Source: Selenomonadaceae bacterium
GTDB lineage: Bacteria > Bacillota > Negativicutes > Selenomonadales > Selenomonadaceae
Reading direction: 5' to 3'
DNA: 64,000 bases
Assembly: GCA_017515635.1 (NCBI GenBank)
Contig: JAFWFO010000035.1
Span: 1 to 64,000 of the forward strand
Position 1 is the first letter of the stretch, and each line of letters begins with the position of its first letter. Shown in pieces: positions 1-7,820 of the stretch. The notes beneath the pieces are model-generated. The model did not search any database. It was not told the DNA's origin and was given only the letters and a program-made list of their open reading frames with translations. Both the position numbers and the translations under genes were made by a program.

Positions 1-3
1 CCC

Positions 4-33
4 GCGGCAACGTGACGTTGCATCCAATTGGAG
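4..33 (+). repeat. Interspersed palindromic repeat, copy 1
   Basis: This 30-base stretch contains the near-palindrome GCAACGTGACGTTGC followed by ATCCAATTGG. Almost the same sequence (GCAACGTGGACGTTGC then ATCCAATTTGG) occurs on the minus strand at 30767-30800, inside a duplicated 5' gene end. It lies beyond the 3' end of the flavodoxin gene, at the edge of the window, so its left context cannot be seen. Confidence 0.6.
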
Positions 34-84
34 CAGTCCGCAACGTTGTCGCAAAAAAATTCGTCATATGCATTTTGGTCGACA

Positions 85-561
85 TTAAATCGATAAACTC
101 TTGACCCACGCGCTCAACGAATCTTTATCGACGTGCCCGCGAAAAACTTTGCCTTCAATCCATTTGACCGAATCTGCACAACTCGGCTTGAGTTCCGCCA
201 ACGTGTTGCCGAAGCCCGAACCGCCCGAAGTCGCGAAAACTACAATCGTCTTGCCCGCGAAATCTGCGCTCTCCAAAAAGCTGTTGATAATGTGCGGCGC
301 GACGTACCACCAAATCGGAAAGCCCAAAAAAATCGTGTCGTAAGCGGAAACGTCGGCAGTCTCCGCCAATTCGGGACGAGAATTTTTGTCCGCCATCTCA
401 ACGGAACTGCGCGACTTTGAATCGTTCCAGTTTAAATCTTTGCCGGTGTAAGTCGTCGCAGGTTTAATTTCGTAAGCGTCCGCGCCGAGAATTTCCGCCA
501 AATTTTTTGCAAGCTTGCGCGTGGAGCCGCTCGCCGAAAAGTAAGCAACCAAAGTTTTCAT
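85..561 (-). CDS. Flavodoxin
   Basis: A 158-residue flavodoxin, a soluble FMN electron carrier. The N-terminus has the FMN phosphate loop pattern (YFSASGSTRKLA, residues 7-18), followed by the usual central segment FLGFPIWWYVAPH with aromatic residues expected to stack on the flavin, and a late ATSGGSGFG loop. Length fits short-chain or YgiN-neighbour type flavodoxins. Its ATG overlaps the stop of the small upstream gene (ATGA), and an iron-sulfur aldo/keto reductase lies just upstream, so the three are probably cotranscribed as a small redox operon. The electron partner is not known. Confidence 0.9.
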   Translation of the reverse strand: MKTLVAYFSASGSTRKLAKNLAEILGADAYEIKPATTYTGKDLNWNDSKSRSSVEMADKNSRPELAETADVSAYDTIFLGFPIWWYVAPHIINSFLESADFAGKTIVVFATSGGSGFGNTLAELKPSCADSVKWIEGKVFRGHVDKDSLSAWVKSLSI

Positions 562-752
562 TTCAATACCTCCGTAGTTTTTTGCCCCGCGAATTCAAAA
601 TTAACCGCGTCATAGCCGAAAGATTTTTTTGACACTTCGTAACGAATTGCCGCGTCGGACATGGGGCGATTTTTTTTGTCGTCGTCTTTGTCCAAAGTCG
701 GCGGGCGCAACACGTTCAAAATGTCGTCGAGTTTCGCGCCTTCGTCAAACAT
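558..752 (-). CDS. Small conserved-looking hypothetical protein
   Basis: I do not recognise this 64-residue protein. A GGGGGA ribosome binding site sits 8 bases before an ATG at 752, which I prefer to the upstream TTG at 770. The sequence is charged and acidic in the N-terminal half (FDEGAKLDDILNVLRPP) with an Asp/Lys-rich middle, and has no signal peptide or membrane segment. It is squeezed between the aldo/keto reductase (17-25 bases) and flavodoxin (ATGA overlap), which argues for translation in the same operon. It might be a remnant of a larger redox protein. Confidence 0.6.
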   Translation of the reverse strand: MFDEGAKLDDILNVLRPPTLDKDDDKKNRPMSDAAIRYEVSKKSFGYDAVNFEFAGQKTTEVLK

Positions 753-776
753 AAACTCATCCCCCGTCAAAATTTT

Positions 777-1925
777 TCAATAGCCGAAGACTTCCGCCGC
801 ACGTTTCATATTTTCGCGAATGTTGACGCCGAACGGGCAACGAGTTTCGCAGACGCCGCATTGAATGCACTCGCCCGCGTGATTTTTCAACGCCGCGTAA
901 TGTTCGCGCACGGTTTCGGGCACGGACTTTTGAGCGTCAGTCAAATGCAAAAATTTCGTGACGGACGCAATGTCGATTTTCTTGACGCACGGCGCGCAGT
1001 GACTGCAGTAGACGCAATGCCCCTGCCAGCTGATTTTCGGGAAGCTCGCGAAAGTTGTCGCGTAATCTTTTTCGTCGGCAGAAGCGTTTTCGTAGGCAAC
1101 GGATTGATTAAATTGCTCGACGGAATGCGCTCCCGCCAACACGCAGGCAACACCGGGGCGACTCAACGCGTAGTGAATGCATTGGTGAGCCGTCAACGCA
1201 ACGCCCGCAGGTGAAAGTTCCGCGTCAAGCAAATCGCCGCCGCCGAAACATTTCATGACGGTTATTCCGACGCCCGAACGCTGGCAAGTTTCGTAAAGTT
1301 TTTGACGATCGGGATCCATATTCGTCAATTTGCCCGCGTAATTTTCTTCGTTCCAAAGTTGCTCGACATCTTCGGACGCGGGAAGTAAATCGTAGCACGG
1401 ATTGACGCTGAACATCAAAACTTCAATCGCGCCGCTCTCGACGGCCTTCAACGCAACTTGCGGATTGTGACTGCTCAAACCGATATGACGAATTTTGCCC
1501 GCCGATTTCAATTCCTGCACATAATCCAAAATGCCGCCCGTTACAATCGTCTGCCAATCGTCAAGCGCGTCGCAATAATGAATCGTGCCAACGTCAATAT
1601 AATTCGTCTGCAACTGCTCAAGAGACTCCTCGAAGCCGGCTTTGACTTCCGAAAGTTTGCGCGTGCGTTTATATTGCCCGTTCTGCCACACGGAACAAAT
1701 GTGCGACTGCGCGATAAATTTTTCTCGACGATTGCACAAAGCCTCGCCGACAGCTTTTCGGACGTTCGGATTGGACGTGTACAAGTCGAAATAATTCACG
1801 CCCGCAATTTCCGCCGCGTCAAAAAGTTTCTTCGTCATCGCGCAGTTTTCTTCGGCAAAACCTTCGCAACCAAGACCAATTTCGCTGACTTTCAAGCCGG
1901 TATTACCCAATTCGCGATAAATCAC
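777..1925 (-). CDS. Aldo/keto reductase with C-terminal ferredoxin-type domain
   Basis: The N-terminal part starts RELGNTGLKVSEIGLGCEG, typical of aldo/keto reductases, and continues as a TIM barrel with YFDLYTSNPNVR and the IGLSSHNP strand. The C-terminal part holds two cysteine clusters, CVYCSHCAPC and CIQCGVCETRCP, as in the 4Fe-4S-containing predicted oxidoreductases of anaerobes. It probably reduces a small carbonyl compound or passes electrons to the adjacent flavodoxin; the substrate is unknown. The GTG at 1934 lies only a base or two from the AGGAG, while the GTG at 1925 has 9-base spacing, so I place the start at 1925 (382 residues). Confidence 0.85.
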   Translation of the reverse strand: MIYRELGNTGLKVSEIGLGCEGFAEENCAMTKKLFDAAEIAGVNYFDLYTSNPNVRKAVGEALCNRREKFIAQSHICSVWQNGQYKRTRKLSEVKAGFEESLEQLQTNYIDVGTIHYCDALDDWQTIVTGGILDYVQELKSAGKIRHIGLSSHNPQVALKAVESGAIEVLMFSVNPCYDLLPASEDVEQLWNEENYAGKLTNMDPDRQKLYETCQRSGVGITVMKCFGGGDLLDAELSPAGVALTAHQCIHYALSRPGVACVLAGAHSVEQFNQSVAYENASADEKDYATTFASFPKISWQGHCVYCSHCAPCVKKIDIASVTKFLHLTDAQKSVPETVREHYAALKNHAGECIQCGVCETRCPFGVNIRENMKRAAEVFGY

Positions 1926-2003
1926 GGCGTTCACTCTCCTTTCAATACGCGCAAAAAATTAGACAGGAACAAAATTTTTCCTGCCTGCAGTTATCTCCAA
2001 CAT

Positions 2004-2086
2004 TCAGACAAAATTTTTTAGCGCGGGCGGCGTCAAATTTCGTTCGATAATCAATCGTTCAATCGCGTCCAAAACTTGTCGCGGAG
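2004..2086 (-). pseudogene. Duplicated, diverged 3' end of the heptosyltransferase gene
   Basis: Read on the minus strand this segment encodes SPRQVLDAIERLIIERN followed by LTPPALKNFV and a stop. The true gene at 2168-3475 ends SPRQVLDAIEQLIIDRK then LIPPILR and a stop. The two DNA segments are clearly homologous but differ at many third positions and by conservative substitutions, so the fragment looks like the end of a once-functional relative or allele. It is separated from the gene by an 81-base spacer carrying the CGCTTTTAAAGCG palindrome. Confidence 0.75.
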
Positions 2087-2167
2087 ACCCGCTTTAAAAG
2101 CGGGGGAACAGTTGACGCTACGCGTCATTATCGTAGTCCAAACGTTATCGCCGCGAACTAATTTTTT
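2087..2167 (-). repeat. Palindrome-bearing spacer between duplicated gene ends (locus 1)
   Basis: In gene orientation the spacer ends AACTGTTCCCC then CGCTTTTAAAGCG and GG. The spacers at 19853-19915 and 59311-59383 have the same TGTTCC plus CGCTTTTAAAGCG ending, the same orientation relative to the upstream gene, and also lead directly into a second copy of the gene's 3' end. A weakly shared block (ACGTTTNGGA) lies further upstream at this locus and at 59.3 kb. Confidence 0.65.
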
Positions 2168-3475
2168 TCAGCGCAAAATCGGCGGAATTAACTTTCGATC
2201 GATAATCAGTTGTTCAATCGCGTCCAAAACTTGTCGCGGCGAAATTTTTTTCTGACATTCAAGCTCGCGTTCCGTGCCGCCGTAATGCGGGCAAATATTT
2301 CCCATAAAATTGACGCGCACATTGTTAAAACAGCCGTTGCAAACATTTCGATTGGCGACGCGATACGGCGCGTCGAATTCAAACCAGTCCTCTGAAAAGC
2401 CGCAAATCAGCACGACGGGACAATTCACCGCATTTGCAACCCATGAAAGCCCGCTACCAAGCCCGATAAAAAATTCCGCGTGATAAAGCATGTTCGCCCT
2501 GTGCATAATCGGAAAATCGCCCGTGAAATCTTCGGCACCTTCAGGCTTGCGAATCGTCATGCCGTCCGAAATTTCCTGCGCGTTTTTGTCAATGCAAAAA
2601 ACTTTGTAGCCCAAACTTTTCAGGTAGTCGACGACGATATCCCAGCCGTTCGGGTAAAGCCAACATTTTCGGGCGTTCGAAGTCTGCACGGCGATACAAA
2701 CATACGGCTTATCGGTGACGGGCGGCGCGGTCGGTTTGAACGTCGGATTTTGCATTTGTCCGCTCAAGCCCAAAATCCTGCCCGTGACAAGTTCCATCGG
2801 CATGTTGCGAATGTCGACGGGCACGCTCGGATAATCGCCGATACACATTGTCGGGAAATACGTCGCGTAATTTTCAAAGTTCATTTCGTCGACGAAAGTG
2901 AATTCGGGATAAAGATTCGCCGCAAATTCGCGCAGATATTTCGGAATCAAAATCGACAGCTTACAACGGTGACGCTTTTGGAATTCGGCAACGGCAGGCA
3001 GAATTGAAATCACGTCGCCCAATCCGTTCAAGCGCACGGCAATCAGCACGGGTTGATTTTCCAAGTCGAGCGCGTGAGCAAAAATTTTTTCGTCGTCCAA
3101 AAAAACTTCAACACGCCAGCGGATAAAATATTTTTCAAAGGACACAATCCGCACGTCGGAAATTTTTTCGTCCAAAAAAGTTTCGCCGCCGACTTCGCCG
3201 ATTTTCACGCGGAAATTTCCTGCAGGCACTTCAAGGCGCAGACCGAAATTAAAATCCAGTCGCAAGCCGTCAATGCCCGTTTCGCCCGCAATCGGCGCGC
3301 TTAAAGCTTCGTCGCGATCGGCGTAAAAATGCAACTTGCGATACAAAAAATTTTGCAAACGGTCGCTGTCCAAAATATCCCGCACGTTTGCCCCGACGTG
3401 AGTCGCTCGGTCGCTCGCGTCGCGATATGTCAAAAAATCTCTGAAATCTCTTACGCAAAAAGTTACAGTTTTCAT
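2168..3475 (-). CDS. Autotransporter-type O-heptosyltransferase (TibC/AAH-like GT9)
   Basis: A 435-residue family 9 glycosyltransferase. The Rossmann-type core shows GLGDVISILPAVAEF (donor side) and FIGLGSGLSWVANA (acceptor/nucleotide loop). The C-terminus carries CNGCFNN, then ICPH, then LECQKKISPRQV: the four-cysteine iron-binding finger typical of TibC/AAH-like protein O-heptosyltransferases, which modify adhesin serines. No classical autotransporter is nearby; the RTX-type protein at 21.5-25.7 kb is a possible acceptor, but that is inference. A GGGAG site lies 8 bases before the ATG at 3475, favouring it over the GTG at 3481. The 3' end is duplicated downstream. Confidence 0.8.
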   Translation of the reverse strand: MKTVTFCVRDFRDFLTYRDASDRATHVGANVRDILDSDRLQNFLYRKLHFYADRDEALSAPIAGETGIDGLRLDFNFGLRLEVPAGNFRVKIGEVGGETFLDEKISDVRIVSFEKYFIRWRVEVFLDDEKIFAHALDLENQPVLIAVRLNGLGDVISILPAVAEFQKRHRCKLSILIPKYLREFAANLYPEFTFVDEMNFENYATYFPTMCIGDYPSVPVDIRNMPMELVTGRILGLSGQMQNPTFKPTAPPVTDKPYVCIAVQTSNARKCWLYPNGWDIVVDYLKSLGYKVFCIDKNAQEISDGMTIRKPEGAEDFTGDFPIMHRANMLYHAEFFIGLGSGLSWVANAVNCPVVLICGFSEDWFEFDAPYRVANRNVCNGCFNNVRVNFMGNICPHYGGTERELECQKKISPRQVLDAIEQLIIDRKLIPPILR

Positions 3476-3561
3476 GAGCACGGCTCCCGAAAAATTTTGC
3501 GTGTATGATAGCGAATTGTCGGCTCAAAGTAAAGCGACGGCACGGCTTAACGATTTTTTTA

Positions 3562-3590
3562 TTGCGTCGAAAATTTCTGCGTGATAGAAT
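3562..3590 (+). promoter_or_regulatory. Predicted sigma-70 promoter of the LCP gene
   Basis: TTGCGT and TAGAAT separated by exactly 17 bases, ending about 28 bases before the TTG start codon at 3619. It lies in the short divergent interval between the heptosyltransferase and the LCP gene. Confidence 0.55.
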
Positions 3591-3618
3591 TCATATAAAT
3601 TTTTTTGGAGGTGTCGCG

Positions 3619-5028
3619 TTGGACAACAACGAAAACCCGAAGCCTAAGACAAGTATTTTTTCGGTGATTCTCCTGATTGTGTGCTTTATCGGTGCAGCTG
3701 TCGCGGGTGCAATGTTCGCCGAATCCAGCCTGTTCGACGGCAAAGAACCGTCTCGCAGAGTCACCGGCGGCAAGGACGAAAAAACCGAGGAACTTATAAA
3801 AGCTCGCGACAAAGCGACGATTTTAATTATGGGCGTGGACAAGCGCGAAGATGATGTCGGGCGTTCCGATACAATGATGATTGCGACGGTTGACCCGCGA
3901 CTTGATCAGGCAACTTTGTTGTCCGTGCCCCGTGATACACGCGTAAAAATTTTCGGACACGGCTACGACAAAATCAACGCGGCTTTTGCTTACGGCGGAG
4001 TTGAATTGGCGGAAGAGACAGTTGAACATTTTCTCGGCATTGACATTGACCATTACATCATGATTGACACAAGCAGTTTCGTTAAAATTATTGACGCGAT
4101 TGGCGGCGTGGACATTGACGTTGAAAAGCGCATGTTTTACGAAGACCCCTGGGATGACAACGGCGGTTTGGTTATCGATTTGTATCCCGGTCAACAGCAC
4201 ATGGACGGGAAAACTGCCGTGACTTACGTTCGTTATCGTGATTCGGAAGGCGACATCGGGCGTGTGAAACGTCAGCAGGCGTTTATGGCGGCGTGTTTGG
4301 ACAAAGTCACTTCGCCCGAAATTGTTCCGCGCATTCCGAAAATAATTCGTGAGATAATTGACGCCGTTGAAACGGATATGTCGTTGCGTCAACTTTTGGA
4401 AGTTGCGGGCGCGTTAAAAGCAGCTCAACAAAACGGACTTGAAACGGATATGGTGCCCGGCTATCCGCTTTATATCGACGATATAAGTTATTGGATACCT
4501 GACGTGGAACTTTTGCGGCTGTCCGTTGCCGACGCGTTGGGAATTTCCGTTGACCCGATGCTTCGCGAACGTTTCGAGCGTGCGGCGCGTGAATACAACG
4601 ATTCAATTCCCGACGACGCTAAAGATGTTCCCGACGGCGAAGATTATATCGGGCGTCCTTCACGCGAAAACCGCGACCGTCGCCGTATTGAAGACCGCAC
4701 GACCGTCACCGAACGCAGAACTTATGACGACGAGCGCACAACTTCCGACGACAGACGAACTTACGATAACGAGCGCACGCGTTCCGACGACAGGCGAACT
4801 TACGACACCGAGCGCACGCGTTCCGACGACAGGCGAACTTACGACACCGAGCGCACGCGTTCCGACGACAGGCGAACTTACGACGACGAGCGTACACGTA
4901 CTGACGACAGGCGAACTTACGACAGCGACCGTAGAACTTACGAGACTCCGCAAATTGAGCGGCGCGACGTTCCCGACACGAGCTTTACCGAGCCTAGCCG
5001 TGACGACGCGTCGAAAACGAGGTATTGA
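3619..5028 (+). CDS. LytR-CpsA-Psr (LCP) family protein with Arg/Asp repeat tail
   Basis: LCP proteins transfer undecaprenyl-linked polymers to peptidoglycan at the outer face of the membrane. A membrane anchor (about residues 12-35, SVILLIVCFIGAAVAGAMF) precedes the LCP domain with ILIMGVDKREDDVGRSD, SVPRDTRV, GYDKINAAFAYGG and YVRYRDSEGDIGRVKRQQ. Unusually, the last 110 or so residues are about six copies of a 12-residue unit, DDRRTYDNERTR-like. The start is the TTG at 3619, 7-8 bases after GGAGGTG; 469 residues. A paralogue without this tail is at 16407-17495. The next gene begins 3 bases downstream. Confidence 0.88.
   Translation: MDNNENPKPKTSIFSVILLIVCFIGAAVAGAMFAESSLFDGKEPSRRVTGGKDEKTEELIKARDKATILIMGVDKREDDVGRSDTMMIATVDPRLDQATLLSVPRDTRVKIFGHGYDKINAAFAYGGVELAEETVEHFLGIDIDHYIMIDTSSFVKIIDAIGGVDIDVEKRMFYEDPWDDNGGLVIDLYPGQQHMDGKTAVTYVRYRDSEGDIGRVKRQQAFMAACLDKVTSPEIVPRIPKIIREIIDAVETDMSLRQLLEVAGALKAAQQNGLETDMVPGYPLYIDDISYWIPDVELLRLSVADALGISVDPMLRERFERAAREYNDSIPDDAKDVPDGEDYIGRPSRENRDRRRIEDRTTVTERRTYDDERTTSDDRRTYDNERTRSDDRRTYDTERTRSDDRRTYDTERTRSDDRRTYDDERTRTDDRRTYDSDRRTYETPQIERRDVPDTSFTEPSRDDASKTRY
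4714..4935 (+). repeat. 36-bp tandem repeats encoding the LCP tail
   Basis: About six direct repeats of a 36-base unit (core GACGACAGGCGAACTTACGA) lie in frame within the LCP gene. They encode the DDRRTYD-x-ERTRS units. Several adjacent units are nearly identical in DNA, so copy number could change by slippage or unequal exchange. Confidence 0.85.
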
Positions 5029-5031
5029 CAC

Positions 5032-5646
5032 ATGGAAAAAATTATTTTGACGGACGATTTATTTCTGGGCGACGGTAACCACAAAATCGTTTACGCTCAC
5101 CCGACCGATAAAAATCTTTGCGTGAAACTTTTGCGCACGCCCGACGACCCCGACTTCAAAAAAGAAATGCGCTACCGAAAAGCTTTGGGCAAGCGCGCAG
5201 ATTCAATGACGCTCTTGACAAAATATTTCGGCGAAGTCGAAACGAACAAAGGTACGGGCTATCTTTTTGAACGCGTGATTGATTTTGACGGAAAATCTTC
5301 GCCGACAATGTTAAACGTGCTTGCCGACGCCGTCATTAACCGCGATTCACTTCCCGAACTCGAAAATTTGTTGCTTGACTTCAAGAAAAAATATTTCGAC
5401 GAACGATTTTTGCTTGCCGGCGTCGACCCCGATAATTATTTGGTGCAAAAAATTTCGACGACCGAACGCCGCGTCAGAGTTATCGACAATATCGGAATTG
5501 CCTCCCTCGTGCCGTTGCCGTATTACTTCGATTACTTTGCTTTGAAGCGCGGAAAAAAATATTGGCGGCGTTTCGTTAATTTGATTCGCACAGATTACGG
5601 AAAAATTTTCTCGAAAGAATTTCTGAACAAGCTTGCCAAGCTGTAA
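5032..5646 (+). CDS. YrbL-like (PhoP regulatory network) kinase-fold protein
   Basis: A 204-residue protein resembling the YrbL family. It has a short kinase-like N-terminal pattern: GDGNHKIVYAHP, then CVKLLR (the lysine would match the ATP-binding lysine), and later AGVDPDNYLVQK and VRVIDNIG, which resemble the catalytic and metal-binding loops of small protein-kinase-like folds. The biological role of YrbL proteins is poorly known. The ATG follows the LCP stop by 3 bases, so the two are probably cotranscribed and translationally coupled. A strong terminator follows. Confidence 0.7.
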   Translation: MEKIILTDDLFLGDGNHKIVYAHPTDKNLCVKLLRTPDDPDFKKEMRYRKALGKRADSMTLLTKYFGEVETNKGTGYLFERVIDFDGKSSPTMLNVLADAVINRDSLPELENLLLDFKKKYFDERFLLAGVDPDNYLVQKISTTERRVRVIDNIGIASLVPLPYYFDYFALKRGKKYWRRFVNLIRTDYGKIFSKEFLNKLAKL

Positions 5647-5652
5647 AAAAAG

Positions 5653-5686
5653 TCCCCGGCGGCTGAAAAACCGACGGGGATTTTTT
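5653..5686 (+). terminator. Rho-independent terminator after the LCP/YrbL operon
   Basis: TCCCCG-CGG and CCG-CGGGGA arms around an AAAAA-rich loop, followed by six Ts. Confidence 0.8.
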
Positions 5687-5729
5687 GTGTGCAAATTGAC
5701 GATTCAAAGGAAACAGCTGTTATTTTGCG

Positions 5730-5758
5730 TTGCACAAAGCAGGCGTTTGCGGTAAAAT
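5730..5758 (+). promoter_or_regulatory. Predicted sigma-70 promoter of the membrane protein/tubulin-like operon
   Basis: TTGCAC and TAAAAT with a 17-base spacer, about 30 bases upstream of the 5788 start. Confidence 0.55.
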
Positions 5759-5787
5759 TCGCTTGAATTTTTTCGGAAGGCGGCGAC

Positions 5788-6282
5788 TTGATGACTCGAA
5801 CGACGCGCACGGTTATAAAAATTTTTTTTATCGCGGCAGTGACCGCAGCTTGTATAGCACCCGCGTATTATCTCGGCTCGAATTTGACGGGGCACGCTTT
5901 GGCGACGGCGGCCGACAACATGAACTATTCGCGCTGGTTGGAAAAATATTTCGTCTTGACGCGGACAACGGGACTTTTGAACGGCGTTTGCGCGTTGATT
6001 TGGTTCCTCGCGGCAAGATTTTTTTTCGCGGTTGATTCAACTTTCGGCGCAGGCAAAAGAATTATTTGGTTCGGACTGTTTTTCACGTCTCTGGCGATAA
6101 GTTTGGGCGTTCCTCATTTTTATGCGCCATTGCTCGGAATTAAACTTAACGGAATAATTTTTGCACTGTTCGCGGCAATTTTCACGGGTATCGGCTTTTG
6201 GTTGCTGACGATTTTCACGACGCCGCTTGCGTTCAAATATACGCCGCTCGGCGCGCAACTTTTGAGGAGGCGACGCGCATGA
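5788..6282 (+). CDS. Small integral membrane protein paired with a tubulin-like gene
   Basis: I do not recognise the family. The 165-residue protein has about four hydrophobic segments (FFIAAVTAACIAPAYYLGS; LNGVCALIWFLAARFFFAV; IIWFGLFFTSLAISLG; IIFALFAAIFTGIGFWLLTIF) and a basic C-terminal tail LLRRRRA. GGAAGG precedes a TTG (7 bases) and an ATG (10 bases) in tandem; either could start it. Its TGA overlaps the ATG of the tubulin-like gene (ATGA), so the two are tightly coupled and may act together, perhaps with the membrane protein anchoring a filament. That role is inference. Confidence 0.7.
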   Translation: MMTRTTRTVIKIFFIAAVTAACIAPAYYLGSNLTGHALATAADNMNYSRWLEKYFVLTRTTGLLNGVCALIWFLAARFFFAVDSTFGAGKRIIWFGLFFTSLAISLGVPHFYAPLLGIKLNGIIFALFAAIFTGIGFWLLTIFTTPLAFKYTPLGAQLLRRRRA

Positions 6283-7694
6283 GTTATCTTTTTGTGTCAA
6301 TCGGCGGCACCGGCGCGAAAATTATGGAGTCTTTGACGCATTTTTGTATCGCGGGCACGTTTCCGACTGATGAAAAACTTTATATTGCGGCGATTGATCC
6401 CGATGTCGGCAACGGAAATCTCGAAAGAACGTCAACCGCGCTGAATAATTACGTGGTTTTTCAAAATTTTGCCGTCGGAAATGATTCTGTGCTGTTCAAA
6501 AATAAAATTTCCGTGTTGAAACCGTTTCCGTGGAATCCGACGGGGCACGATAAAACGCTTGACGATTTAATTTCGTTTCATCAGTATAAAAATTCGCCCG
6601 TCGGCAAGCTTTACGAAACTTTATACACGCGGCGCGAACGCTCGACCACGCTGAACGAAGGTTTTCGCGGGCACCCGTCGATTGGCGCGGCAGTTTTGGC
6701 GAAAAATTTTGATGACGGGCGAATTTGGGCGACTTTGACAGCTCAAATTGAAAAAATCCTCGGCGAAGGTGAAGTTTTAAAGATTTTTCTTGCCGGTTCA
6801 GTTTTTGGAGGCACGGGCGCGGCAGGTTTACCGACCATTGCACGACTTTTGCGCGATAATTTGAGAGATTACGCCGACAGAATTTCAATCGGAGCCGTTT
6901 TGGTGTTGCCTTACTTCAGCTTTTCGCCCGAAAATCAACATATGGACGAACTTTTTGCGCGTTCGGAGAATTTTTTGGCGAATACAAAGGCGGCTTTGAA
7001 ATATTATTCGGAGCGCGAAAATATTTTTGACGCAATTTATTTTGTCGGCGACGAAAATTTAACTCCCGTAGCCGAATTTTCTGTCGGAGCAGCGAATCAA
7101 CGCAACGAAGCGCACATCGTGGAGCTTTACGCGGCTTTGGCGGCAGAAAATTTTTTTGCAAGACCGATTCACGCGTCGAAAACGTTTAAATACGTCTGTC
7201 ATCACGAAAAAAATCGTTTCGCTTGGCAAGATTTGCCGAATGCCGCTGAAGATTTTTCGCTGAATGATCGCTTTGTGCAGTTCGCACGATTTATTTTCGC
7301 GTATATTCATCTGATTAAGCCCGTTTTGAGCGATTTGGTTGCGGGAAATGCCAAAACTTACAAATATCCGTGGTTCGTCGACTATCTCGAAGGGATAAAT
7401 TTGACATCTCAAGACGTTGTGAACTTTAATTTTTATGCCGAAGCGTTCGTTGCGTGGCTGAAACAGCTTGAAACGCTCGACGGGCGCGAAGTTTTTTTGA
7501 TTGATTCGGCAATGTTTGAATCAAATCCCGCCAAATTGGTCGACAAAAAACTTTTTTCGGCACTCGACGGCAATAAAACTTCGCTTGACGTGCGCGAAGT
7601 GTGGTACAGATTAACCGAGCCGTGTAAAATTGATTCGTCGGCGAAAGGTTTCGGGAAATTTTTACGCCGATTGTATGATTCTTGCGCGGTTTGA
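6279..7694 (+). CDS. Tubulin-like (Tubulin_2-type) GTPase-fold protein
   Basis: The protein starts YLFVSIGGTGAKIME, a Rossmann-type nucleotide loop, and at about residues 173-183 has GSVFGGTGAAG, which resembles the tubulin/FtsZ signature loop in the divergent bacterial Tubulin_2 family. The start is the ATG at 6279 after GAGGAGG, overlapping the upstream stop. At 471 residues it is shorter than many family members, which are often about twice that size, and its stop lies about 10 bases from a broken FkbM fragment, so the 3' end may have been cut off by recombination. A filament-forming role is inference. Confidence 0.7.
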   Translation: MSYLFVSIGGTGAKIMESLTHFCIAGTFPTDEKLYIAAIDPDVGNGNLERTSTALNNYVVFQNFAVGNDSVLFKNKISVLKPFPWNPTGHDKTLDDLISFHQYKNSPVGKLYETLYTRRERSTTLNEGFRGHPSIGAAVLAKNFDDGRIWATLTAQIEKILGEGEVLKIFLAGSVFGGTGAAGLPTIARLLRDNLRDYADRISIGAVLVLPYFSFSPENQHMDELFARSENFLANTKAALKYYSERENIFDAIYFVGDENLTPVAEFSVGAANQRNEAHIVELYAALAAENFFARPIHASKTFKYVCHHEKNRFAWQDLPNAAEDFSLNDRFVQFARFIFAYIHLIKPVLSDLVAGNAKTYKYPWFVDYLEGINLTSQDVVNFNFYAEAFVAWLKQLETLDGREVFLIDSAMFESNPAKLVDKKLFSALDGNKTSLDVREVWYRLTEPCKIDSSAKGFGKFLRRLYDSCAV

Positions 7695-7703
7695 ACATTT
7701 TAA

Positions 7704-7770
7704 TGGCTATAAAGTTTACGGCTTCGAGAGGGAAAAAACGAATTACTTGACAGCCGTCAAAATCGGCGAT
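7704..7770 (+). pseudogene. Internal fragment of an FkbM methyltransferase gene
   Basis: In one frame this encodes GYKVYGFEREKTNYLTAVKIG, matching GYKVYGFEMDKTNYLTAVKVG inside the intact gene at 8411-8480. It joins directly to a copy of the leader found before the ROK kinase. The simplest reading is a second FkbM gene almost entirely deleted. Confidence 0.8.
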
Positions 7771-7820
7771 CGACGTATTGTTGAGACGAATTTTTTTGGG
7801 GAGGCTATCACGTGAAAAAT
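7770..7820 (+). repeat. Duplicated leader, copy 1 (before FkbM gene)
   Basis: About 50 bases from CGACGTATTGTTGAG through TTTTTTTGGGGAGGCTAT to the GTG start are nearly identical to 8978-9028 before the ROK kinase gene, differing at a few positions. Both copies supply the GGGGAGG ribosome binding site and GTG start. Confidence 0.85.

Noticed and set aside
1458-2021. 187-residue plus-strand frame opposite the aldo/keto reductase
   Set aside because: Mirror frame of a well-supported gene, with no ribosome binding site or domain.
4714-4935. Repeats with possible CRISPR-like spacing
   Set aside because: The 36-base units are contiguous, in frame and encode a repeated peptide; there are no spacers or cas genes.
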